Shown here piece after piece: positions 9,141 through 19,208 of a DNA stretch of 64,000 nt (position 1 is its first letter; the number at the start of each line of letters is the position of its first letter). The DNA comes from Datura wrightii. Its lineage: Eukaryota > Streptophyta > Magnoliopsida > Solanales > Solanaceae. Where the stretch lies: NCBI GenBank assembly GCA_035772735.1, contig JASDFA010000016.1, forward strand, positions 173,481,001-173,545,000. The letters run 5' to 3'. Under the pieces are notes generated by a model that ran no database searches, was not told the origin of the DNA, and worked only from the letters and a program-made list of their open reading frames with translations. The position numbers were made by a program, and so were the translations under genes.

Positions 9141-11605
9141 ACGACCCATTAATAGAGGGTACATCTTTTGTTCTCAACCTACGAACTTGCCGATCTAGTA
9201 CGACAACTGGAACTTCTTCCTGGACTAGCTCCTCAGTGACCTGAAAATCCTCAATTGGCACCACTCGAGATAGATCTCCTATGCACTTCCACAATATTAA
9301 TACATGAAAGCCTGGGTGGAAATATTAGAACTCTGGAGATAGTTCTAGCTCATATGCCACCGTGCCTTTCCTTCAAGGGATGTGATACGAGCCAATGAAT
9401 CTAGGGCTAGACTTGCCCTTTTTACAAAACCTGGCAATGCCCTTCTTTGGCGAAGTTTCTAGAAATGCCCAACTACTGCTTCAACTCTTAGCTGCTTACG
9501 TCGTACATTAGGGTAGGACTTCCAATGACCCTGGGCTATCGGTACCCATTTCTTGGTAAGTTTAACTTTTCAGTCTGCCTATTATAATATGCCCTAGTTA
9601 AACTACCTCTATTTTACTTTACGGGCTTCCACTTCCACTCATAATAGACCCCCCCTAACGTCTGAGTTGTGTGCTCTGCTTAGCCATTTGTTTGGAGATG
9701 AGGAATCATACTCAACTTAATACGCATCCCAATTTGTTCTAGAAGTCTTTCTAAAACCTAACTGTATATTGTGTCCCTCTGTTAGAGTTTATTGGATACC
9801 TGGGCTCCATGCAACCAAACTACTTCTTAAACATTTAACTCAACATAGCCTTTAGCTAAAATATACTTTTATCTAGCAAGACATGGGTCGATCTTGTTAG
9901 CCTTACAATACTGACTCAAGTGAGGTCAATTTATACCTGGTATGAGATAACCCTATAACTGTATTCATGTCGATTACTTTCCACTTCCTTGCAAGCAAGA
10001 TCATCTCTTGAATTGGCCTTCTTCGTTCTTGCTATCCAGCATCCCTTTTCTGGTCATTGGAGTCCTGTGCTATTATTAAACAATATCTCCCCTTTTCCCA
10101 TGCCATCCGTAGGTCTCTCTTTACAAACTAATGTGTTTTCATTAAACTCTAAGTGGAGGGGATAGTGGACATAGTGCGCCTTGACCATAGTCTGCTAATG
10201 TAGTTCTCCCACCTTTGGAACGCAGAGTCAACCTCTAGGTCTTATGACTCCGCCCCTTATTTTCTCAAAGGCCAATAACTTCCTTCTAGGCCTTGTCTTT
10301 AGGCTGTACTAGGTTAGAGTCTCTGTGTTGCTACTCCTTTACCTCCACAACTGGTGGTGATATTGCAGCATTCTAGGTTACAACCTCACTATCACTCTCG
10401 TGCTAGCCCGATGTTTATTTCTCGATATTCAGTGGTGGTCCCATACCCTGTCAATCTACTTCAACCTGGAGGTGATTCTGTGTCCCTCCAGTATGAAACA
10501 CTTGTGCTTCCTTCCTTATTCCTGGAGGCTGAGATTTGGGGTCCGTGCCTTCTGCCTCCTTCTGCCAAAAATATTACTACCCAAGTCTACCGACCTATAT
10601 TCCTTCTGACTCGCACTCAAGCCCATTTTGTTCATATGATCTGTCTATCCATCGATATAACAAGCTAGGGCGGTAACCATTATCTTACAGGTATGCCTTA
10701 CCGTCATTAGCACACTACATCGGAATCGGCCTATTTCTTACCTGAACTTTACTATTGTTTGGGAGGGGGGTGTCTTTCACTTATGGACTCTCACACATAC
10801 TTTGAGTGCTACTGGAAGTCTTATCTTCTCTCCCGACTTATTACCATAAAGGTCTAGATAACTTACTTAAGCACTAGGGGTCTCAACCACTTTCTAACAC
10901 TTTCGAGGAGTCAACAGATCTAACCCTCCCTTACTATTTACTCTAGGCAACATCGCCTTAACTCGTACACTCTTTGCAATACTAGAACATAACCGGGAGG
11001 TGGAAGATAGTTATTTCTCACTACAATAGAACTGAGGTGTGGAACTCTACAACATCCGAAGGGTTGGAAGTAAGAATCCTGCAATTCCCTCTTTTCTTTT
11101 TGTACCCTTCAAGTAACCTATTATTGGTTGTTGCCCCTGTCTAATTCTATATATCTAGTAGGTAAGTCAACTCATATATATAATATACTCCTGACCTCCT
11201 ACTCTGAGGCTGTAGAAAGAACTGCGGATTGTCAAGGGATATCCACTACCTTATGAAGTTCCTGATGCCTCAGGAAGGTACTGGGAAGATTAAAAGACAT
11301 CCACCTTCATCCTCATGTTGGCTTCCCCCAACTATGGCATTACACTGGTACTTCCTTCTCCTGCTGTAGTTATCTTTTTGATGGCTAGAGTTTGTCTCAT
11401 ACCGCACATTATTCTAGACAGACATAGCAATGAAAGCTTAGGGACTCAACCCTGTACAACTTGGCTCTATAGCACGACCTGAGGAGAAGAAAAGGTAACC
11501 ATACTGTCATGCCTCGTAGCCTCTTACTTATAAAATTTGGTGCACAACACATGTATAAGCAAGACTCTACTAGACACAGCTTGCAGACTCTCTAGGATAC
11601 AAACT
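9141..11605 (-). pseudogene. Decayed internal region of a Del element
   Basis: About 2.5 kb without usable frames. The left end (9170-9560) aligns base by base with the integrase C-terminus and chromodomain region of the better copies at 15500-15700 and 57180-57480. Around 9770-9870 a faint match to the integrase core remains. The right end (11500-11605) matches the 5' leader of the copies at 24450 and 49220 (CTCGTAGCCTCTT). The middle (about 9900-11480) is presumably gag-pol remnants, but I cannot recognise a domain. Intact copies have about 5.1 kb here, so half is deleted. ORF-like stretches at 10354-10668 are chance. Confidence 0.6.
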
Positions 11606-11617
11606 ACTTTGATACCA
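11606..11617 (-). other. Primer binding site, decayed
   Basis: On the minus strand TGGTATCAAAGT, two mismatches to the tRNA-iMet complement, four bases from the following LTR. It marks 11622 as the end of a 5' LTR for the decayed internal region. Confidence 0.6.
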
Positions 11618-12720
11618 TATTTTTTACGCCCCACCTTGGGAGGCATGAATGACACCTATTGCCACACTAGGATCTGACTGACCTGACTGGGCTTATGCAC
11701 GTCTGCTACATGCCTGCAACTCAATTCAAGAAAACAATGAGCTATATCTCGACTGTAAACACAGCCTCCGACCGACAAGGCTTTATAACCACCTATAAAC
11801 AAAAACAGCTAACCAACAACAGGCAACAAAAGGGATTCTATGCGGGCCGACAAGGACACCATGCTGTCTAGTTATAACCAAAATGAGAACAAGCTACTAT
11901 ACTAGGCCCCACACGACCAACATACGAAACATAACTAATTTAGGCTTCATACAACCAACAATAACTAACTAACTTATGACTGTAGTCTGTAAGCCTCTAT
12001 GAATACAAATAGTGGTCAGGACAGGGACCTGGCCTACCCCAAATGCTATACAACTGAAAGACTGTAATCTCTAAAACCTAGTAACTCCAAACGAAGGGAG
12101 CTAGCCAAACTATTGACTCTAAACAGTTGCTACTAAAGAGCCTGAATTCTGTCTGTCTAACCTGCAGGCATGTAATGCAGCGCCCAGAGATGGGCGTCAG
12201 TACAATATGTACCGAATACGTAAGGCAATAAGTAAGTTGTTAAAGACTGAAAGTAAATAGAGAGAAGGGGAAGAAAGATTAACCTGTAAGTTGTCTTATT
12301 CATAATCTACATCTAGAAAATCAGTACATGATATGAGCTACGACTATACAATCATATATTCATAAGCTATAACTAGCAGACAAGAATACAAACAAGAACC
12401 TAACCTGGCCCCCATAATCCTAGAAGGTACAAGTAGTACAAAAATAACTTACCGGGACCCCTATATGCCCTACCAAGTACACCTCAATCTATATACTCCT
12501 ATCCAGGTTTCTATGACTCTACTGGTGCTATAGCCAACCTACCTGTTCCCCAGGGTCTGCAACTGAGCCCATTTGACTCCTAAACTGTAGCTGTGTCTAA
12601 GTCTGTGGACACCTGATAACTGCACCCCGAGCACCAGGCTTGATGGGAGTGTACTAACGATACGGCGTAGAAATAATAGTCCAGCCATGGAATGGACTGT
12701 ATAAAGGCCCTCAGACCTTT

Positions 12721-12817
12721 AGAATTTTTATGAAAGCCTTTCATTTGCTACTCTTTGATGGAAGTTTGATTTTCCCAGAATGTATCCTAATTTTTGGCCT
12801 AATTCTTCTTCTGATGA
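12721..12817 (+). pseudogene. ndhB: Plastid ndhB fragment in the nucleus
   Basis: From AGAATTTTTATG onward the translation begins [20 protein letters not shown], the near N-terminal part of the plastid NADH dehydrogenase-like subunit 2, about 30 codons, nearly unchanged. In the plastid NdhB is a thylakoid membrane subunit; here it is a non-functional insert inside an LTR. Similarity stops at about 12817. It is joined directly to an rps7 fragment in an order that the plastid genome does not have. The match is from memory of the plastid gene. Confidence 0.85.
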
Positions 12818-13003
12818 ACCCCTTTCACGTTCATGTCACGTCGAGGTACTGCAGAAAAAAAATAGCAAAATCCGATCCAATTTATCGTAATCGATTAGTT
12901 AACATATTGGTTAACCGTATTCTGAAACACGGAAAAAAATCATTGGCTTATCAAATTATCTATCGAGCTGTGAAAAAGATTCAACAAAAGACAGAAACAA
13001 ATA
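12818..13003 (+). pseudogene. rps7: Plastid rps7 5' fragment in the nucleus
   Basis: From ATG 12833 the DNA matches the start of plastid rps7 (ribosomal protein S7) for about 57 codons: [10 protein letters not shown] region, [20 protein letters not shown], then [10 protein letters not shown]. Similarity ends near 13002 and LTR sequence resumes near 13018 (GATGGCATATCGCTCC, matching 20385). Differences from the plastid gene are few, so the transfer is fairly recent compared with the LTR. The ORF 12730-13053 joining it to ndhB is an accident of the junction; expression is unlikely. Confidence 0.88.
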
Positions 13004-15151
13004 ATCTTTGTCCCTCGGGATGGCATATCGCTCCTTGGAGAGACATCATATAGCCCCTCATGGCTGACGACACAGCTAGTAACCCTGGGCTGGTCGCGGA
13101 AGGCTCCTGAGTTAGGGAAACTCCACCCGAGGTGCTATACTGAAGTCTCAATCTGGCCACTCAAAAGGCGTATTTGTCCTTCTGGGCCTAACGCGATCAC
13201 TGCTCGCCCCTAGAATAATATATATGGCTGCTAAGCAGGCAAACCCCGTGCACCTGTACCTAATTAGAGGATCCTGGTGGTGATCATAATCTCTAACGAT
13301 TTAGACCGAATAGGGTGAGATCTGGAGTGGCCTAATAATACTCCGAATGTCCTATTCGGGTAACTATAACTAATAAAAAATTGTAGGGTCGCAGACGACC
13401 AATTATGTAGTCCTTTACTTAGAATGGTTATAAGACTACTACTGACCGGACATGCTTTTGAGTAATCGGTCTCTAATCCCCCGTAGACAGCTTACTGACA
13501 TTCTTAGCCTGAGGGTAATACGATGTTAACATAGTTCTAGTCCTTTAGCCCTGAACTTGGTCTGTTGAGATCTTATATGGATTTCCTGGGAAATTCCTAA
13601 CTTGCAGTTAAGCTTAACTGGACTTAGCCACTCACGGCGACCTGTACCTGAGTATCTCATGGGAGCAGGCTGGGGCATTGGCCCCGCCTCTAAGTGCTAA
13701 TAAGTTCCCCTTTCTTATGGTACCCACGGGTCTATTTGACCTGATCGACTGGGATGGCTTTCTGGGCAACCTGTATGATGAATACTATGTCAATTGGAAC
13801 TGACAGTCACTGGTAGTAGCTAACTAGATAGCAAGTTGTCACTCAGCTCGCTTGATAACCCTACTATCACTGACTTTAAAATATGGCCTTCTTATCTAAG
13901 TTTCTGCTCCTGAGGCATAAGGGTCCGCCAATGGCCTCTGGCGTGCTTTAATGACAATACGGCACCAAACTGGTAGTTATATCACCTAGTTGTGCCTATT
14001 CTATTCAACTTACTAACTCCGGCCCAGTAACTAACTGCGAACTTCTAAGGTCTAGGTCTGACAATAAAACATACAATTCTACTAACAAAATGAACTGGAG
14101 GATAAAAGAGTTTCTATGGCGCGTCTAGCGTGTGTCATATTTAGCATGTTCTTTCCCGACAAGGGATACTGCGGTGTAATCTATACACGTTATCTAGACG
14201 CTAACCACACCATATATATTCATAGTCAACAGACAACAACTGACCACAACATGTCAAATCAAAATCTACTAGTAGCAACTATTTGCTACATATGGGACCG
14301 TTATTTCCATTCAAGAACATAAGTCATAGCACTGTACGATGAGAATAACTTGCCAAGGGATAAGCCTTACATACCTAGACTGTCATTTTCTAAATAACCG
14401 ATGGGTTTCGACTCGTATTCGTCAGCTCTTCTCAGCTGTAACCGTAATACTGGGAGAAAGAGACTAATTTCAATACCAAATTCATCTTAAAATTGAAACT
14501 TTTGATACTAATAAAAATAATACTTCAACTTCACAAAATAAGGTTGAAAACCTATAATTTCACGAGAGTTCAGAAGGAGAAATGCTTACCTAAAGCCTGT
14601 GGCTGTATAGCAATAAATTTGGAGCAATTATGACAACTTTTCCTCGACAAGGTTCTGATTTCCCGAGCGTATTTCAAGAAAATAACTCCATAATAATGCT
14701 CTCTATAGGTTTAGAACTCGATACCTGAAGTTAATTTGAGTTTGGACGGCATATGGCAGTGTAATCGGAAGAAAAATAATTGAGACCTTCATTTTAAACA
14801 CTCTCTAACCGAAACTAATAATTGGCAAATGATTTACAATTGAAAGGAGGGATCTATATATAAGTGAGGCCGGTGGCAGGGGGTCGCCCTGCGCCGTCCA
14901 TAGTGCCAGAAGAGCCCTCACATCATGCCTCCCATCGCACTTGTGGGCCTGGCGTGCCACACTGGCAGGTGCCCTGCCGGCTGGCGCGTCGCGCTGGCCG
15001 ATGCCCTACCGACTGGGGCGTTGCATTGTCCCTTCGCGGCCTTGCCTTGCCCAACCCTTCTTCCAAGGTTTTTCTACACGCATCACGCTCTCTTTATTCA
15101 TCGCCACTCACACGTACGCCTACTAATCATTAACTTTTACGGGGTGTAACA

Positions 15152-15165
15152 ATCTCCCTCTAGGG
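15152..15165 (-). other. Polypurine tract of the Del element
   Basis: Minus strand CCCTAGAGGGAGAT immediately before the TGTTACACCCC start of the 3' LTR. Confidence 0.75.
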
Positions 15166-15392
15166 AACATTCATCCTTGAAGTGGAATAAGCGTACTGAA
15201 AATTTGGGGAAAGAACTACAATCCCAAAACTAAATAACTGAAGCTTAAAACTGACAGAGTGACTGAGTCCAGTCTGAAATATAAGACCGAACTAGATTCA
15301 TGATTCATACATTCATGCTAAAACATGAAAATAACTAAGAGACATGAACCTGACATAAAACTAAACAGAGTACTAAGGAGGAAAGTGATACC

Positions 15393-15617
15393 TCATGTTG
15401 GAACTGAGCTGGAAGGGAAAAGATGCGGGTATCTAGCCATCATATCTTCTTCGTCTTCCCTCATAGCTCCCTTAATAAGTTGATTCCTCCACAAAACCTT
15501 CACTGAAGCTACTTCGTTATTTCTCAACTCTAGAACCTGACGATCAAGGATCTCAACTTGAACCTCCTTATGGGTAAGGCTATCTTCCACACCTATGATC
15601 TCCACCAAAACAACCAA
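15393..15617 (-). pseudogene. pol: Chromodomain end of Del pol
   Basis: The open stretch reads VEILDRQVLELRNNEVASVK, then VLWRNQ and RYPHLFP: the C-terminal chromodomain of Tekay/Del integrase, which is thought to direct insertion to chromatin with particular histone marks. It ends with a stop at 15393 next to the 3' untranslated leader. This is the best preserved chromodomain in the window; the copy at 57060-57240 has a stop in the same motif. It is not a host chromodomain gene, because it lies at the 3' end of pol. Confidence 0.8.
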
Positions 15618-15699
15618 GGTCGAGTCATCAATGCACTTCTTCAGTAGAGATGGAAAATTGGATGTATTGAAGATAACTCCGTTAGTAGCTCCAACTCAT

Positions 15700-16735
15700 A
15701 TGACACCTTTCTGACTCATCTCAGAATCCTATAAGGACCAACATATCGGGGATTAGGTTTTCCTTTGTTCCCGAACCTCATCACTCCCTTCATGGGAGAC
15801 ACTTTTAGAAATATCTAATCTACAACTTTGAACTCAAGCTCCCTCCATCTACCATTTGCATAAGATTTCTGACAACTCTGAGTTGTTTTCAGCCATTTCT
15901 TAATAAGCTAAACTTTCTCTATGGCCTCATGAACAGAATCTGGCCCTATCAACATAGCCTCATCTACTTCAAACAAACCAACAGGCGATCTACTCCTCCA
16001 CCCATAAAGAGTCTTAAACAGAGCCATGTGAATGTTGGAGTGGTAACTGTTATTGTAAGCAAACACGATGAGAGGAAAATGATCATCCTAGCTACCCTTG
16101 AAGTCAATCATACACACTCTTAACATATCCTTAAGAGTATGAATGATCCACTCGGTCTGACCATCTGTCTGCAGGTGAAAAGCCATGCTAAGCTTGACTT
16201 GAGTACCATGTCCTTTCTGAAAAGACCTCCAAAACTTTAAGGTAAACAGAGTACCTCTATCTGAGATGATGGACAAGGACACTCCAAGAAATCGAACTAA
16301 CTCCCAAATATACAACCTTGCATAATCCTTAGTTGAATCGGTAGTTTTGATCAGTAGAAAATATGTTTCTTTGGTCGACCTATCCATAACCACCCAAATA
16401 GAGGCATATTGTCAGCGTGTACAAGGCAACCCTGTGATGAAGTATATATTTATCTCTTCCCACTTATAGGTAGGATGCTAATGTTTTGTAGCATACCTAC
16501 AGGTCTCTGATGCTCAACTCACTTTTTCACAATTTCGACAGTTAGTCACAAACTCCGCTATGTCATTCTTCATGTCGTTCCAACAATAGACCTCTGGTAG
16601 ATCACAATACATATTGGTGGCATATAGGTAGATAGAATATCGAGAATCATGCACCTCACCCAGCATCTTCTCTCTCAAGTCATCAACACCCGAAATATAT
16701 AAATGACCCTAATAACGAAGTACACTATCTCCCCC
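15700..16735 (-). pseudogene. pol: Del integrase (catalytic triad kept, zinc site damaged)
   Basis: Readable on the minus strand. The triad is present: Asp at 16382-16384 (VVMDRST), Asp at 16259-16261 (ISDRGT) and Glu at 16151-16153 (DGQTEW), with 35 residues between the last two. In the HHCC zinc site the CxxC is present (NCRNC near 16530-16550), but the second histidine, in the SIH motif, is tyrosine (SIYLY). The C-terminal half (15700-16080) is disrupted by stops and shifts. The longest open piece is 16088-16393. Confidence 0.8.
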
Positions 16736-16870
16736 TTGGGAGAACCTCCAACTTTTGATTCTAGACAGCTTCCTTTAGCTTTACCAAGATAGGATCCTCA
16801 GCTTTCCTGGCCTTGACCTCAGTCACCAATGAAGATTCTGAACCATTCTGAATAATGACACCACCGTCTG

Positions 16871-17608
16871 TAGAGTCAACAAGGCGAAACCCTAAATGAG
16901 CAAGCCTAAGAACATCCTTTGCCAACTCCTTCCTCCCATCCTCAACATGAGACACACTCTTCATGGACAGCCTACTAAGGGAATCCTCCACTACGTTGTC
17001 CTTGCGTAGATGATAAAGGACACTCATTTTCATAGTCCTTGAGAAGCTCTAACCACTTCCTTTGTTGCAAATTCAGGCCCTATTGAGTGAACACGTACTG
17101 AAGACTCTTTTGGTCAGTGAATGCATCCACATGCACCCAATACATGTAGTGTCTCCAAATCTTCAATGCAAAAACCATCGCTACCAAATCTAGGTCATGC
17201 GTCGGGTAATTCTTCTTGTGAGTCTTATGTTGTTTAGAGGCATACGCAATAACCTTACCATGTTATATTAACACATAATCAGGATCAACCCTTGAGGCAT
17301 CGTAATACACCACAAATCCATCTGTGCCCTCTTGTAGAGTCAATACTGGGCTAAGTGAGTTGAGTCTTAAACTCCTAAAAACTCTTCTCACAGGCATCCG
17401 ACCACTTAAATTTGACGTTCTTCTACGTTAACTTAGTCAATGGTGCTACAATGGATGAAAATCCTTCAAAAACCTCCTATAGTAGCTAGCTAAACCCTGG
17501 AACCTCCTGATATCCAAAGGACTAACTAGTCTAGGCCAATTCTTCACCAGCTTTAGTTTTGAGAGTCTACCTGCACACCCTTGCATGAAACCACATGACC
17601 CAAAAATG
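16871..17608 (-). repeat. 738-bp direct duplication, copy 1 (RNase H region)
   Basis: Covers the end of reverse transcriptase, RNase H and the start of the linker to integrase. It repeats directly at 17609-18346 with only a few percent difference. In this copy RNase H is broken by stops. The repeat ends share only TG, so it looks like a tandem duplication made by repair or slippage after the element had inserted. Confidence 0.9.
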
Positions 17609-18346
17609 TAGAGTCAACAAGGCGAAACCCTAAATGAGCAAGCCTAAGAACATCCTTTGCCAACTCCTTCCTCCCATCCTCAACATGAGATACACTCTTC
17701 ATGGACAGCCTACTAAGGGAATCTGCCACTACATTGTCCTTGCGTAGATGATAAAAGACACTAATTTTCATAGTCCTTGAGAAGCTCTAGCCACTTCCTT
17801 TTTCCCAAATTCAGGCCCTATTGAGTGAACACGTACTGAAGACTCTTTCGGTCCGTGAATGCATCCACATGCACCCAATACATGTAGTGTCTCCAAATCT
17901 TGAATGCAAAAACCATCGCTACCAAATCCAGGTCACGCGTCGGGTAATTCTTCTTATGAGTCTTATGTTGTTTAGAGGCATACGCAATAACCTTACCATG
18001 TTGTATTAACACATAATCAGGATCAACCCTTGAGGCATCATAAGACACCACAAATCCATCTGTGCCCTCTTGTAGAGTCAATACTGAGCTAAGTGAGTTG
18101 AGTCTTGAACTCCTAAAAACTCTTCTCATAGGCATTTGACCACTTAAATTTGACGTTCTTTTACGTTAACTTATTCAATGGTGCTACAATGGATGAAAAT
18201 CCTTCAAAAACCTCCTATAGTAGCTAGCCAAACCATGGAACCTCCTGATATCCGAAGGACTAACTGGTCTAGGCCAATTCTTCACCAGCTTTAGTTTTGA
18301 GAGTCCACCTGCACACCCTTGCATGACACCACATGACCCAAAAATG
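17609..18346 (-). repeat. 738-bp direct duplication, copy 2 (RNase H region)
   Basis: Second unit, in continuous context with reverse transcriptase (18347 onward). Readable minus-strand pieces include a RNase H segment at 17818-18135 ([26 protein letters not shown]) and KDNVVADSLSRLSM at 17553-17771, which spans the repeat junction. The small plus-strand frame inside is a shadow. Confidence 0.9.
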
Positions 18347-18930
18347 CTACTGAGTTCAACCAAAACTCATACTTACAGAATTTAGCAAACAGCTGGCGAT
18401 CGTTGAGAGTCTATAGCACAATCCTCAAATAATCGATATGCTCCTCCTCACTTTGAGAGTATATGAGAATATTATCTATGAAGACAATTATGAACATATC
18501 CAAATATGGCTTGAACACCATATTCATCAAGTCCATAAAAGCTGAAGGAGCATTCGTTAGTCCAAAAGACATAACTATGAACTTATAGTAACCATACTGA
18601 GTCCTGAAGGCTTTCTTCGGAATGTGACTCTCCCTAACTCTGAGCTGATGATAGCCGGATCTGAGGTCTATCTTTGAGAAGCACTCAACACCATCAAGTT
18701 GGTCAAAAAAGTCTTCAATTCTAGGGAGGGGATACTTGTTCTTAATTATGACCTTGTTCAACTGCCAATAGTCAATGCACATTTTAAGGGAACCATCCTT
18801 CTTTTAAACAAAGAGAATTGGAGCACCCCACAAGAATTTACTAGGTCAGATGAAACCCTTATTTAGGATATCTTTCAACTGCTCTTTCAACTCCTTTAGA
18901 TCGGCTGGATCCATTCTATAAGGAGGAATT
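18347..18930 (-). pseudogene. pol: Del reverse transcriptase with FIDN active site
   Basis: The open stretch 18411-18782 (minus) has [36 protein letters not shown] and [10 protein letters not shown]. The second aspartate of the catalytic FIDD pair is asparagine (codon 18471-18473), a single G-to-A change that would abolish polymerisation. Fingers upstream (18790-18930) are readable but carry stops. The homologous motif is FIDD in the elements at 46816 and 59253. Confidence 0.88.
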
Positions 18931-19208
18931 GATACAGGCTATGTATCAGGGAGAAGGTCGATACCAAAGTCAATCTCTCGGGAGGGACTCCTGGTAGATT
19001 ATCGAGAAACACCTTCGAATACTCACATACTATGGGAAGTGACTAAAGAATCAAGGTCTCAGATGTCGCATCCTTAACCTAAACTAGATGGTACACATGG
19101 CATTTAGAAATCATCTTCCTGGCCTTGAGGTAGGAAATAAAGTGACCTACAGGCACAACTGAATTACTCTTCCATTTTAGGACCGACTCGCCCGAAAATC
19201 AAAATTCT
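18931..19208 (-). pseudogene. pol: Del pol linker and protease, part before the insertion
   Basis: Sequence between protease and reverse transcriptase, aligned with 47280-47570 and 59800-60100. It stops at AAAATTCT (19201-19208), where the type-2 solo LTR is inserted. The protein frame is broken. Confidence 0.7.

Larger units (their letters stand above)
11622..15151 (-). repeat. Type-2 Del LTR shared by two internal regions
   Basis: Starts TTTTACGCCCCACC (compare TGTCACGCCCCGCC at 19209) and ends GGGGTGTAACA. It has a primer site on its left and a polypurine tract on its right, so it serves as 5' LTR of one unit and 3' LTR of the next. At 3,530 bp it is longer than the solo copy (about 2.2 kb net): it carries a 283-bp plastid insert at 12721-13003 and about 1 kb (roughly 13140-14110) that I cannot match to the solo LTR. 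14864-15133 is a GC-rich U3 part; its overlapping frames are not genes. Confidence 0.75.

Noticed and set aside
10354..10668. 104-codon plus-strand ORF
   Set aside because: It lies antisense in decayed Del internal sequence and shows no domain or compositional sign of coding.
12730..13053. 107-codon ORF as a real gene
   Set aside because: It is the join of two plastid fragments plus LTR sequence; it has no promoter or match as a whole.
14864..15133. Three overlapping plus-strand frames of 61-89 codons
   Set aside because: They lie in the GC-rich U3 part of a type-2 LTR and have no recognisable protein features.
15393..15617. Independent chromodomain gene of the host
   Set aside because: It is the C-terminal end of Del pol, directly after integrase and before the polypurine tract.
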